From: Glandiceps talaboti
Taxonomy: Eukaryota; Hemichordata; Enteropneusta; Spengelidae
NCBI RefSeq assembly: GCF_964340395.1
Contig: NC_135549.1
Location: forward strand, 32,781,832 to 32,845,831
Direction: 5' to 3'
DNA length: 64,000 bases
A program made the position numbers and the translations under genes. Shown here piece after piece: positions 48,212 to 61,160 of the stretch. The notes beneath the pieces are model-generated. The model was not told the origin of the DNA, ran no database searches, and worked only from the letters and a program-made list of their open reading frames with translations. Numbering within the stretch: position 1 is the first letter of the stretch; the number at the start of each line of letters is the position of its first letter.

Positions 48212-48876
48212 TTAGGGACAGGTCAGTTTCTTTGGTCGGGGGTCACCCTGTTTTTTAAATTTGTTGGAGGGGGTCATCCTGTTTTTAAAATGTTGGATGG
48301 GTGTGCAATAATAATCTATTTATATACTGGATAGTTCTTTAAGCATATAAACACTTATCTCCCAAGAAGTCCAGTGAGGGCCATCCCTCATATGGGTTCA
48401 GTGTTTATGCAGGAGGAAACCAGAGTACCCGGGGAAAACATGCTTTTTACATGTTGGTGCTGTCTTATAAAGCTTGGAAGTTATTGCCTGAAAGTGTCTG
48501 AATAGCCCAAAAATCCTCCAGAGCTTCTAGGGGGAGACCTCCTAGGACTCCCATGAGGTGTATATATTCCTATTTCCAGCTTCCCCCCCCCCCTATCTTT
48601 CACTGTCAAGATGCTATTAAACCCCTTTTTGAATATATTTACCCTGTGTAGTCACTAATTACATGATGATGCTATCTTATAAAGTATTTGCGAGACATTG
48701 TCAAGCAGTCCATTTTGAAATATTTGTCCTCTGAATATACGGGGGGTGGGGGGGGTCATGATATGTTAGATTAAGTGATAGGGGGGTTCAGCCTGCTTTC
48801 GGTTTTACAGAGCGGGGGTGACTGACTTTTCATCGGCCCGATACCCCCCCCCCCCGGGAAACTGACCGGTCCCTTA
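48212..48876. mobile_element. PIF/Harbinger-like MITE with TTA target duplication
   Basis: Terminal inverted repeats GGGACAGGTCAGTTTC (48215) and the complement of GAAACTGACCGGTCCC (ending 48873) match at 15 of 16 positions and are flanked on both sides by TTA (48212-48214, 48874-48876). A 3-bp TTA/TWA duplication and GGG termini are typical of the PIF/Harbinger superfamily. The 659-bp body has G/C homopolymers and no transposase frame. Confidence 0.75.
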
Positions 48877-49970
48877 CTTGCAGACTACAACACAGTTAGT
48901 GTTCGTATGGAAATAAAATTTACGACAAGAATCTGGGTGTAATTAATAATCATTGGAATGTTTGGAATGTACAGAACATGTCTTGGTCTGTACTATGTGT
49001 ATGTGTTACACTAGCTTTCACACGTTACTGAGTTGAGTGAACCGTGCAAAACATCTCTGTTTATCTTATAAACAAAGATATAATTATATTGTACAACACG
49101 CCTGGTGTATTTTGTGCTTTGGTGAAATCACCAATTGTAGATGGTAAGGTCACTTCGAATTAGCTTCATTGCCCATCTAGTTGATACTCACGGAGTCTAG
49201 GTTACCATAGCAACAGTGTCTAATCTTTACTTTGACAAAAACCACTTAGATAACCAAGCCGCTATTTGGTATATGTTTATTAGCTTAACTTTAAATAAAT
49301 CGCAATATCGCAATTCTTTGGGACTTGAACGAGGCTATAAATTACAACAGTCTTGATCGACCTCATTCTGGATGTTCCAAAGCTACTGTGGAATCCTGGA
49401 ATACAGATAGTCAAGTGAAAAACAACTCATGGCATCATTCACAAGTTTGTCGTGTTTTTTTCTTCTTAATTTCCTAATTTTTATTAACGCTGCAGAATTG
49501 GAATTTGTTGTAAATTGTACCTGTATCTCAATTGTACAAACATTTAGACGTAGAATGAACGTTTAATATGTGGCATTTTTATTTAATCATAATCACGCAC
49601 TAAGTCGAAGTCAGGTATACAAGTCACGATCTTCACGTTTTTGATAAAATTGTGAGAATTTTAATCCAATTTCTATGAATGAAAACCCCAGGAATGACCA
49701 GCTGATCTTGAAATGAAAACAAACCACTGGGAGTTGGAGGAAACGATATTGATATTAAAATGGCACTATACCGAGTACTATGCGAATAGCGATATAGAGA
49801 TACAAAGTCAATTAATTATCCGTGTCAATAGAGATTTCTCAGGACTAATACGTATAAAACTCCAAGACAAGCATTTCTATACGTATACCAGACTTTATAC
49901 TTTCCACAAAGTCATTAGATTGTTGTTCCTACCTGCATTGTCGGAATGCAAAATTACCATTCATGATATG
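48877..49970. other. Intergenic spacer, no gene
   Basis: No recognisable coding. It contains an exact RFX-type site at 49201-49214. The 87-residue plus-strand frame at 49713-49976 has no similarity that I recognise and no gene context. Confidence 0.5.
49201..49214 (+). promoter_or_regulatory. Strict RFX X-box match
   Basis: GTTACCATAGCAAC fits GTTNCCATRGNAAC at all positions. There is no adjacent gene; it may sit in a degenerate mobile element. Confidence 0.3.
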
Positions 49971-50530
49971 ATATGATATATCACTTAATGTGCTACACGC
50001 TTTGTATTATAGATGTCTTCAGTATGTGTGTACCAAATTATATGAAAATAGAAGCTTGAATTAACAAGATATTGCCTAAATACCACACATTAATTTTGCA
50101 AATTACTCACTAAAACTAAACACTACATCAACATGTTATATCAAACGAATATACGTTATGTACTAAATTATATGAAATCCGGAGCTTGTATTCTTACGAT
50201 ATTGCCGAAAATCATTAATTAATATTTAAATTACTCATTTATACAAAAAGTTATATCATCAATGTTTATACGACAAGTACGCTTTATTACCATCAATGTA
50301 TGTGTCAATTACATGAAATCTGAAGCTTGAATCCGTAAGATGTGGCTTAATTACCGAAAATCATTAATTAAATGTGTCATTAGAAATCAAAGCTGTATGA
50401 ACTTAGATCAGTAATTATGCAAATGACATATTAATATATACACAGTTTACCAAAACATTATCAGTTCTTGCCATATCATAATTATGTAAGTTTCATTAGA
50501 ATTGATGAAGTAGTTTTTAGATAAGGTCTC
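49971..50530. repeat. Decayed ~130-bp repeat family, about four units
   Basis: Diverged units recur around GAAGCTTGAAT...GATATTGCC...TCATTAATTAA at about 50050, 50180 and 50322. The same family, in the opposite orientation, occupies 61390-62600. Confidence 0.7.
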
Positions 50531-50537
50531 CATCACA

Positions 50538-50822
<285 letters not shown>

Positions 50823-51917
50823 AGTCTACGAACATACACCATATTCATATGTCGACAAAAAATATATCCTGTTTGCCTATAACTACTGTAAGCTCTAATG
50901 TTCATGTAATGAGTTTTTCGTTAATCGAGTATCTGTCTTGTGTTTTCATAATACAGTTCAAACAGTACACTCTCAGTAGATCAGTTTGAGTTGCCATAGA
51001 AACATCTTATTACAGTTGTGTATATCCGTCATGAATTGAACTCATATCATTGATGTCATCGACTTTGCCCGATGGAAGTGTTTTAATTGGATTGTGATTA
51101 ATCTATACAATGTACACATTGAGTTGATCGTTACTGTAATATATTCATATCTATATATATTTGTGCATGTAACAAAGCTTATTTGGCAGTCAATTAAATG
51201 CTTAACGTTATTAGTAGAGCATCGCTGGTTTTCATAATACAAACCTGTGCAGCAAATTGTATGTAAAGGAAAACTCATTATGATATGTACACAATTCCTA
51301 CTAGTATCCATGACAACAAGTATTTCTCACTTTGTGACATACGGGCACCTCTATCAGTGGCCGTATGAAATTAAATAATTTGTTTAAGGGAGGACGTCAC
51401 TCCAGGAAATAAAGGTATTTTCATAAACTTTAGGTTCTGGAGAGTAATTTCATGTCTTCACATCAAATACCCAATGTGATGGGTTTGTATACAGGTTGCC
51501 CGTTGAGCAGCCTTTTAAAAGTTTTTTTCTGGCCTCATACTAAAACAATCATTGATAAAACGACATCTCTTTTTGGAATATTTGGTGGCCCTCAAAAGGG
51601 CCGTTTGTGAGTGATCACAATATCATTCTGAATCGTCAGCAGCATCATCATTTTTGTAGACTTTGAATGCGACATCTTTTCTGCAGCTATTTTCAAAAGA
51701 TACGACAATGCATATGATAAGTAATTGTGTACGCTAAAATGGATATAATGTAATTTGCATGCAAATTTATGTAAATTAGCCACCTTTCAAAATTTTAAAT
51801 ACACGATTGCGCCAAGACAGAGTACTGCCCCCCCCCCCCTTCCTTGGCAAGTTGGTCAGGCTACGGCCCTGCACACTGAATATTCATGATTCCAGAACCC
51901 AAAGTGTATGAAAATAT
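50823..51917. other. Intergenic spacer, no gene
   Basis: Holds a strict X-box match at 50990-51003 and a near match at 51304-51317. Short open frames have no recognisable similarity. Confidence 0.5.
50990..51003 (+). promoter_or_regulatory. Strict RFX X-box match
   Basis: GTTGCCATAGAAAC fits GTTNCCATRGNAAC at all positions. No downstream gene is recognised. Confidence 0.3.
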
Positions 51918-52048
51918 CTGTATCCCCCGGGAGCGGTGTTCCCCATTATGTGGTTTGCTTCTGTATCCCTCGGGAGCGGTGTTCCCCATTATGTGGTTTG
52001 CTCCTGTATCCCCCGGGAGCGGTGTTCCCCATTATGTGGTTTGCTCCT
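51918..52048. repeat. 43-bp tandem repeat, three copies
   Basis: The unit contains CTGTATCCCCCGGGAGCGGT and GTTCCCCATTATGTGGTTTG; starts at 51918, 51961 and 52004. The reading frames across it are by-products. Confidence 0.95.
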
Positions 52049-52108
52049 AAGAATAAAAGTTTTCAACTTTTCCTCCAACCTATTCGCAGTTAAGATCGAG
52101 GTAAAAAG

Positions 52109-53387
52109 TGAGGGTCGCATGCAAAGTTACCAATAAAGTGAGGGGTCACAGTTATCAATAAAGTGAGGGGTCACAGTTACCAATAAAGTGAGGGGATCAC
52201 AGTTACCAATAAAGTGAGGGGTCACAGTTATCAATAAAGTGAGGGGTCACAGTTACCAATAAAGTGAGGGGTCACAGTTATCAATAAAGTGAGGGGTCAC
52301 AGTTACCAATAAAGTGAGGGGTCACAGTTATCAATAAAGTGAGGGGTCACAGTTACCAATAAAGTGAGGGGTCACAGTTATCAATAAAGTGAGGGGTCAC
52401 AGTTACCAATAAAGTGAGGGGATCACAGTTACCAATAAAGTGAGGGGTCACAGTTATCAATAAAGTGAGGGGTCACAGTTACCAATAAAGTGAGGGGATC
52501 ACAGTTATCAATAAAGTGAGGGGTCACAGTTATCAATAAAGTGAGGGGTCACAGTTATCAATAAAGTGAGGGGATCACAGTTATCAATAAAGTGAGGGGT
52601 CACAGTTATCAATAAAGTGAGGGGTCACAGTTATCAATAAAGTGAGGGGTCACAGTTACCAATAAAGTGAGGGGTCACAGTTATCAATAAAGTGAGGGGT
52701 CACAGTTACCAATAAAGTGAGGGGTCACAGTTATCAATAAAGTGAGGGGTCACAGTTATCAATAAAGTGAGGGGTCACAGTTATCAATAAAGTGAGGGGT
52801 CACAGTTATCAATAAAGTGAGGGGTCACAGTTACCAATAAAGTGAGGGGTCACAGTTATCAATAAAGTGAGGGGTCACAGTTACCAATAAAGTGAGGGGT
52901 CACAGTTATCAATAAAGTGAGGGGTCACAGTTATCAATAAAGTGAGGGGTAACAGTTACCAATAAAGTGAGGGGTCACAGTTATCAATAAAGTGAGGGGT
53001 CACAGTTACCAATAAAGTGAGGGGTCACAGTTATCAATAAAGTGAGGGGTCACAGTTACCAATAAAGTGAGGGGTCACAGTTACCAATAAAGTGAGGGGT
53101 CACAGTTATCAATAAAGTGAGGGGTCACAGTTATCAATAAAGTGAGGGGTCACAGTTACCAATAAAGTGAGGGGTCACAGTTACCAATAAAGTGAGGGGT
53201 CACAGTTATCAATAAAGTGAGGGGTCACAGTTACCAATAAAGTGAGGGGTCACAGTTACCAATAAAGTGAGGGGTCACAGTTACCAATAAAGTGAGGGGT
53301 CACAGTTATCAATAAAGTGAGGGGTCACAGTTACCAATAAAGTGAGGGGTCACAGTTACCAATAAAGTGAGGGGTCACAGTTATCAG
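52109..53387. repeat. 25-bp minisatellite, about 51 copies
   Basis: The unit contains AAAGTGAGGGGTCACAGTTA and CCAAT/TCAAT. The main variation is one C/T position and an extra A in GGGGATCAC. Otherwise almost identical copies. Confidence 0.98.
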
Positions 53388-53480
53388 TATTTTTTGCTTT
53401 GTGCTATTTACATTTTTTTGTATTTCTTCTGTACTACCATATCACCCATGCTTGCTTGATTGTTTGACTTTATTTAATTT

Positions 53481-53703
<223 letters not shown>

Positions 53704-54108
53704 TGTTGTTTGGTTGCTGCAAGGTTTCTCTGAACAGAAAGAACCAGATTTAAACTGAATGCCTTCCGTAAGGGTAGCCTTGCAATTTCATGATTTAAGC
53801 AAGAAATTTAGCTCTATATGATATATCTGTGATTTTTTTCAAGTCCCAGTGACAGTTAGTCGTCAAAAATGTTGTTCAAATGCCCGCTTTCTATTCTCAA
53901 CACAGGAAAGCTTGCCATCCTCGACTTCACTTGACTTTCGTGATCCCCTACATACACGGGATAAGTACAACCGTTTCCACGGCAAATAATAAACGAATTC
54001 AAACCCTCATAACATTGCTATTACGCATCAGAAAGTTTGCATACTTTATGGTATGCACCGTAACAGTTTAACAATTTTAATATAGTGAAGTGATACAGTA
54101 TTATTGCC
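53704..54108. other. Intergenic spacer, no gene
   Basis: No repeat or recognisable coding frame. It leads into the hAT-like remnant. Confidence 0.5.
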
Positions 54109-54964
54109 CTACTTCGTCCCGATATTGACAGACGCACCATCTGCTCCAAATCTTATAAGTTTCTGCTTCCAACTTGCATCAACTTTATCACATATAGTTT
54201 TTGTCGCACTAACACCACCATCGGCATGTACGTGTTGAACTTCCTTCCGTCCCACTAAATTCACAAGTGTATAAGTCGGTTTGTCTACTCGTCGCATGTA
54301 GACTATTTCACACCCCTGCATAGCTCTATCAGTGTCGCCGTCTATCAAAATAGAAATGGGTTTATTTGAGCTTAGTTTCTGATATCGTTAGCTAAGTCAT
54401 TCCCGATTCGTCCAGCAATTGTTCCAATCATCTCTGGACATTTGTGAATGTTATCATAGGTTGGATTTAATACCGACGCCATTTTTTCTTAGCTGTAACA
54501 ATAACTCGGAAGTGAAAATGGCAGTTCTTGTTTGGCTATCAGATTGACAATATTTATTTTTATTTTCATTTCTGCTATTTTGTTATCACCCTTTAAGTAC
54601 TAGTTATACCAAGGGGTTTCACCAAGCGACTGGCCAGTGCAGGTTTCGCTAAATATATATCTTGGAATTCGCTCGAACATGTGTCATCGAAATGTGTTCC
54701 ATTAAAGTTATTTTCTTTTTCAACCAATTTTACCCGTTCCAAAGCGAAATCAGACTTCTCTTTCGAGAATTTGCAATATCGACACCATACTCTGTCAATA
54801 CTGCCATCTATTAGGTACTTGCTGGTATGGATGTTCATCAACTCAAATTGTTCAAGCCATCGTGCCAATTTTACATCTTTAGATTTTCTAGACTGTGAAG
54901 CCACCACATTTGGACAGATGCGCTTTGGTGTGGCAAATGTATGTACCAAATTATAATTGCTCAT
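54109..54964 (-). pseudogene. Decayed hAT-like transposase / ZNF862-type gene remnant
   Basis: Reading on the minus strand, the N-terminal part (54964-54593, 123 residues) shows SRKSKDVKLARWLEQFE and a zinc-finger-like WCRYC. The C-terminal part (54348-54109) shows IDGDTDRAMQGCEIVYMRRV and FGADGASVNIG, the block characteristic of ZNF862/C17orf113-like proteins derived from hAT transposases (DGxTD, ExVYxR, GxDGASVNxG). The middle (about 54590-54350) still reads as IAKQELPF and NIHKCPEMIGTIAG, but in different frames with stops. The copy ends right after ASVNIGTK with a stop, so the catalytic C-terminal half is missing. It is a broken copy with at least one stop and one frameshift. Confidence 0.7.
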
Positions 54965-55273
54965 TAATATTCATGGAATGTTTACCAAAACCTAATTAGT
55001 TCTTGTCATTACCCTACGGAACACGTATACCGAATTTCATTTGAATTGAGGCAACCGTTTTTTAGAAAATGTCCAGAAACTGCATGGGAGGGGTTTCTTA
55101 TGACAGAAAGTTATTTGAAAATACATTGTAAAAGTGCATCTGCACTACGATACTAGCAAACATTGATGACGAAGCCATACGTCAATTCATCTTAACTCCA
55201 AATCATTAGCACTTGGTCTAATCATATATACAACAGCTTTTTTCGAGTATTTCATAGATAAACTATTCGATGC
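54965..55273. other. Intergenic spacer, no gene
   Basis: AATATTCATGGAATGTTTACC... at about 54967 resembles the end of the decayed repeat near 50430-50530 (both contain TTTACCAAAAC). Nothing else recognised. Confidence 0.4.
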
Positions 55274-55522
55274 GGTCAGAATTTACGGCAGGGGGCCAAG
55301 GGAGAAATTGGGAGGGGGCATGAAAAGAATTGAGGGTTCAAAGGGGGGGGGGGTTGCATGAAAATTGTGATGGTCTGAAATGGGGGGGCAACTATTTTGC
55401 TCATGATTTGAACCAATATTAACCTCAGGAACAGTTGTTTATCGGTAAATTAACAAAAATTCTCGCGGCTTCGTCGCAATTATTGTATTCAATAATTAGT
55501 TGGGTGACAGCCATGCGAATGT

Positions 55523-55746
<224 letters not shown>

Positions 55747-56968
55747 TTTTTTAAACATCCAAACCCCAGGAGCAGTCGTTCACCTTGCACTTTGCAAAAT
55801 TGTTCACTTCATTTACCTAAAATAAATGTAATTATGAGACAGTTGTTGAAATCGATATATTCACTCTATTGACAATCTATGAATCTCTTTTCGATATGTC
55901 AATAAGAATTACCGATCAACATACAGTATGGAATTATACTCAGCAAGAGGTACACACGGAATCACTGTACAGGGACACAACAGAAAATTACTTGAAGACG
56001 GTTTATTTCGCAGTATAACGTCTGGCCTACCAATCAACAGGGGAGAGCGAGGTGTACGTCAGTGTATGACCAGAAACGTGGACCGTCCAACTGGATCGAT
56101 CAGATAGATCGTCCAGTCGAGACAATCCAGTCCTAGATCATTCTTCACAGAGATCGTCCCAGAAGATCGTTCTCTCCTCCCTCCTTCTCTCTTTTCTTTC
56201 TTTTTTAAAAACACTCAAAGTTACCACAGATATAGCCCAGAAGAGAGGCGTTTGTCGATATGCAAAGCATATTAAAATCATACTACAATTCTTATTTAAA
56301 TGTCAAGTTTCACGTCACTAGTCATTCCAGACAGTTGATTGGACTGAAGTTCTTGATATCTGCATATCGTGACGTGATATTCAGATTATTATCTTACGTA
56401 CCCAAGCGTATTTACTATTAAAATATTCTTAAGACAGGTGTTGCCGACTAGCAATGTATACAAATTCTATTCCTTTGAAATTGTAATAAGTTTGTATGAT
56501 GTCAACCCGACATTGATGTCAGCAGTCTATTTGTCTGCAATTTTGATATAGCATATAATAGTTTCTTTTGTCTTAAGTTCCGCATTGTTAGTTTGAACTT
56601 GATTTACTGCTAACAAAGGCTATACAAATACAACCAGAGATAAATTTCACACTCATTGTTATTGCTAAAAATACTTTTCTCCATTGTTTCATCCAGTTGC
56701 TTTCTTTTGTTACTCATGTTTCATTGTATCTAATTGGAATATCTTGCTTTGTGTTCAAACTTGTATATTGGTTTTGTTAAAGTGCTTAGTTTAAGACAAT
56801 AGAATCCATTAAATCGATACCATATTGGTTTTCTATCTGCAATTGGTGCTTTTCTAGGTACAAAATATCTCAAGTTCATTTCTACGGTTGGAATGTATTG
56901 ACACAGTCAAAAGCAAAGCGAATGTGTTTGTCTATACTATGTATAAGTTAAAGTGTGGGTAATATAGC

Positions 56969-57052
56969 CATACAGTACAGTTGTATAATAATATAGCCAT
57001 ACAGTACAGTTGTATAATAATAAAGCCATACAGTACAGTTGTATAATAATGT
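56969..57052. repeat. 29-bp tandem repeat, three copies
   Basis: The unit contains AGCCATACAGTACAGTTGTA. Short local tandem in intergenic DNA. Confidence 0.85.
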
Positions 57053-57626
57053 ATTATGAATAAAATTTGGGCATTGAAGACCATTTTCAGGTATTCTATG
57101 GCTTTCGGTAATTTATATGGTTTGAAGTTTTATGCCAATAAAAGGCCTCCTACATGTCCTTATTTCCCCCAAAAAAGTGCTTACCGTGGGAGGGGGGGGC
57201 AGTAGCTACCATGGGGATGCTGTTTCAAGATTGAAACAGAAGTCAAGATTGAAAGAGAAAACCCTAGCTGCTGGTTAATTAGTATTTATAAGTAAAGGTT
57301 ACAGTCCAATGTGAGACCTTTTTCACAAAGCCCACACCTATTGTAAAGAAATCTCTCTGCATGTTATGTATGGACGGACGGTGAAGTTGGTTTCCACTGT
57401 TAGTTTAATGTAGTGTACCATACTGTACACCTCTGAAGTGGGGGGTGGGGTTCTCTATAATTACATGACATTAAAATATGTTTAGCCAGGAAGGAGGGGT
57501 GGCTACGAATATTCTTTGGTTTATTTCGGGGGGAGGAGTGAAATGTTTTGAGAGCGCGAAAGGGGCTGCGAAAAATATTTTGACCAAATTAACTTCTCCC
57601 CAGGCCCCCTGCCGTAAATTGTGACC

Positions 57627-59162
57627 TAGCCTAATTTAGAATGCGGTCGTATACTAGAAATCCGTTATCATCAACTGTTGTAAACATGACAGGAGACGAT
57701 TTCAATGCATGTTTGGGCATTAACATTATACCAGAATGGCAGGGGTTTTATATAAATATTTTCATCCGAGATTTACACAATTCAGACCATGAACAGATAC
57801 TTTAACAGTTGAGATGTCACAATATGCAAGATCTGTGTTGACAAAATTATAGTGTTTTTACGATCTAGCATATACATTAATTGTATACTTGTAGTGAATT
57901 CAAAGAATGTCACTATGAGGTGTACTGATGACCAGGACTAATCACTCCTAATACTCAATATACTGGCCGATTTGCTTGACATCAAACAAAGGTTATCCAT
58001 AAAAGAGGAGACGTGTTTTCATTCATACAATTTACCACTGTCACAACACGTTATGATAACGAGGTCAGCGTGATATATCCATGTATGACAAGCAAAGTAT
58101 TATAACTTGCAGCTTTGCCACGATCAATATATCTGACATCCGAACAACCCGAGTCTGTTTTCGTATTGCGTTCAAGTAGTCAGCTGAGTTCATTTTAACA
58201 ACATTAGTTTCTTTGTATGTTGCTCTACTCATATTATGACATGATGGATAGGGCTACAGAGATGACCATATATGCACGGAGATGATCAGATGTTACTTGC
58301 TGTATAGAATAACGCCATTAAAGCTCTTTCATAACGTTAAATTATATTTATGGATTTCAAGACGTGTGTCAGTGTATTAATGACGACACTAAGAATAAAC
58401 ACAGACCTCAAGCAGGATTGTGGGTAATTTAGCCGTTAGCTTCTGTACTTGGAAAGTTTCACATTGCCGATGGAGGTATCAGTCACGTACTACGTACATA
58501 GTGCTACTGTAAATCACAGAGTAACACGGACTATAACACCGTGGCTGTACACGGTCGGTGGATGATAATAGACTCGGCTTCCTACATACTGTTTACGGAT
58601 TGTATACTCCCACACAACATATTTGTGACATTGTCATATTCGGTACCATTGTCTAGCTACCTATTAAGGTTTGGAGCGATCTTCGGCTGACCTGAGGATT
58701 GGGGATAAATAGCGCCTATATGACCCCAGTATGTACTCCTACACAAATCAACAGACAAAACCATATATGTAATAGGTTGGAGTGAAAGATTTAAGGAGGA
58801 GTCTGGCTGGCGTCCTGAAACGTAGCAGTCTGTTTAGGATTTCATATCAGTTTGTGTACATGTGTTACTGATTTAGTACACCAACTACCAATATCCAATA
58901 GTGGAACACTTTACTATAATCAAATGTTTCCGTACTTGACCGAAGAGTAAAACACCGAGCCATGTTTATGATTTCGCCAATTCAAATTCGCTGCTTCGAT
59001 CAGTTATGACTGAAGTACTGTCGACGTCTGTCTGTGTCTGAGAAAATTGTTTGCTTTACCTACTAATCGGGTAGCTACTACATCACCTTGACCAACTTAA
59101 GTGACTCTAATACCAAGGTAGGAATACTCTGTACCGTACTTTACATGTACTCTGGACCGAAC
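57627..59162 (+). promoter_or_regulatory. 5' flank of the GPCR gene
   Basis: Unique sequence without repeats. GGGGATAAATAGCGCC at about 58700-58715 could be a TATA-like element 450 bp upstream of the ATG, but no other promoter feature supports it. Confidence 0.35.
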
Positions 59163-60242
59163 ATGGCGGCAAACCATTCCAGCGAGCAGTTTGAACTAGA
59201 GACCCCCGAAAGAAATTACAATCTTGCTGAAACGATTGCCGTAGCGACAGTTCTTACTGTGATAATGGTTATTACAGTGGTTATGAATGTTTTAATTGTC
59301 GTGGCTTTTTTTACCACTAGAATTGTCCGAAAACATACGAATTATTTCTATGTCAGTTTAGCTGGCACTGACGTGACTGTCGGACTCATTGTTATGCCAT
59401 TCATGGCGAGTGAGACTTTGTTTGGTTATTGGAAATTTGGCAAAGGGGTGTGTCTATTTTGGCTCGCTACTGACTATTTCACCTCATCCACCTCAGTTTT
59501 CAATATGACTGTTATCTGTATAGATCGCTATTTGGCAATCGCGCATCCAATGCGCTACCGACCACTTCGTACCCATAAACGTATCGTCGGTATGATAGTA
59601 GCAGCATGGATTTGTGGTTTTTTGGCAGAAGTTCCTGCTACTTTGCTATGGGAACCAATATCAGGCTATAGCGTCATTGATTATAACGACACGTGTGACG
59701 TTGAATGGGTAGACAACGTTACGTATAATGTTCTTAGTACCTGCATTACTATTGTCATCCCGTTCATCGTTATGATGGTTCTTTATGCTAGGATCTACTT
59801 GATAATCCGCAGTCGTGCCAAACTACTGGGTGATTTTAGACCACGAGTAAAGCACTCAAACAGCGAGTTCGCCGACTTACAAACTGAATCAACCGACGGG
59901 TCGACGAAGCCTCTGGCCAGAACGAAAAAATACAGTTCGGGACGGACGTCAACAAAAGTTACATGCTATAATAGAGTTGCCAGGGACAAGAAAGCGGCGA
60001 CTACTTTGGGAATTTTGTTAGGGTTCTTTTTCCTGTCTTGGATCCCTTGGCAAATCATTAGTATTGTGAATGCATCGTGTGGTGATTACTGTACACCTGT
60101 CATTATATATGATATCGCACTCTGGTTACAGTATTCCAACTCAATGGTCAACCCATTCCTATATATTCTACGCGATCGCAGCTTTCAAGTCGCTGTGACA
60201 AAAATTCTCCGAAGGTGTCTCTGTTGCTGCTCAAGTAAATGA
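59163..60242 (+). CDS. Class A aminergic GPCR (histamine H1/muscarinic-like)
   Basis: Intronless 359-residue seven-helix receptor. The start is the ATG at 59163 (AACATGG, good context); the open frame extends upstream only through a TTG. Key features: N-glycosylation site NHS near the N-terminus; N of TM1 (MNVLIV); LAGTD with Asp 70 (2.50); WLATDY with Asp 104 (3.32, the amine-binding position); DRY at 121-123; disulfide pair Cys 97 and Cys 178; TM6 FLSWIPW where most aminergic receptors have CWxPY; WLQYSNS; and NPFLY at 330-334. The tail is short with CLCCC, a likely palmitoylation site. The third intracellular loop is only about 60 residues, shorter than in vertebrate H1 or muscarinic receptors. 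TM3 (CLFWLATDY, CIDRYLAI) is closest to histamine H1 and muscarinic types by my recollection. The ligand is not established. Confidence 0.9.
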   Translation: MAANHSSEQFELETPERNYNLAETIAVATVLTVIMVITVVMNVLIVVAFFTTRIVRKHTNYFYVSLAGTDVTVGLIVMPFMASETLFGYWKFGKGVCLFWLATDYFTSSTSVFNMTVICIDRYLAIAHPMRYRPLRTHKRIVGMIVAAWICGFLAEVPATLLWEPISGYSVIDYNDTCDVEWVDNVTYNVLSTCITIVIPFIVMMVLYARIYLIIRSRAKLLGDFRPRVKHSNSEFADLQTESTDGSTKPLARTKKYSSGRTSTKVTCYNRVARDKKAATTLGILLGFFFLSWIPWQIISIVNASCGDYCTPVIIYDIALWLQYSNSMVNPFLYILRDRSFQVAVTKILRRCLCCCSSK

Positions 60243-60730
60243 ATATCTAACTGTGGAAGTTGTTAACAGAACAAGTTGGGTTCATGGCATTACTTCAAAA
60301 CAGTTTGTAAGAAATGGGTTGTGAAGAATCGAAAATGTATCGCCATAAATATCACATTCAAGAATGAAGACATATAAGTTAACGTACTTTGGTACTTGCC
60401 AGATGGAATGTTTGGATTGGCATGGAATCGTTTGTTTGGATTATCACAAGACCGTAGCCAAGAGGACTCTATCGGCATGACAACGCTTTCAATTGATGTC
60501 AGCACTGTCACAATGAATTGCAACAGTATAGACAATCGTAATCCTATCCATGGGATTTCTACTGTATTGAGAAATCTAAAGTATTTCATTGGAGGATAGT
60601 GGGGCACAACCTCAACTCATTATTATCAACACAATTTCAGTACTGTCAGAGATGTATGTCTCTTGATTCACTTTGGTTTTCGACATTTGACATTTGACAT
60701 AGACATAGTTGAATTCACTTGTCAGCCATG
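60243..60730. other. 3' flank of the GPCR gene, no gene
   Basis: No clear polyadenylation hexamer close to the stop codon. Short open frames on both strands (60290-60607) lack similarity and overlap each other. Confidence 0.5.
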
Positions 60731-61160
60731 TTAACCTTGACCTTTGACATATTGTACTAGCCATGGTTCAGTTCACTCTTCAACTATGGTAACCTTGACC
60801 TTTGACATATTGTACTAGCCATGGTTCAGTTCACTCTTCAACTATGGTAACTTTGACTTTTGACATATTGAACTAGCCATGGTTTAGTTCACTCTTCAAC
60901 TATGGTAACTTTGACCTTTGACATATTGTACAAGCCACGGTTTAATTCACTTGTCAGCCATGTTAACCTTGACCTTTAACATATTGAACTAGCCATGGTT
61001 CAGTTCACTCTTCAACTATGGTAACTTTGACCTTTGACACATTGAACTAGCCATGGTTCAGTTCACTCTTCAACTATGGTAACTTTGACTTTTGACATAT
61101 TGTACTAGCCATAGTTTAATTCTGTTGTCAATCATGTTAACCTTGACCTTTGACATATTC
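60731..61160. repeat. 58-bp minisatellite with nuclear-receptor-like motif, about 7.5 copies
   Basis: Units begin AACCTTGACCTTTGACATAT at about 60732 and recur every 58 bp. On the minus strand each reads ATGTCAAAGGTCAAGG, containing an AGGTCA half-site with a near-direct repeat spaced by one base. Partial decay (ACTTTTGAC) is seen in two copies. Confidence 0.9.

Noticed and set aside
49713-49976. 87-residue plus-strand ORF
   Set aside because: No recognisable domain, no splice or promoter context, and located in repeat-rich intergenic DNA.
59088-59162. N-terminal extension of the GPCR
   Set aside because: The extended frame begins with TTG. The ATG at 59163 has a good context and gives a normal short extracellular N-terminus.
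60290-60607. Small genes downstream of the GPCR on both strands
   Set aside because: Overlapping frames on opposite strands, no domain similarity, no conserved start context; probably chance frames in the 3' flank.
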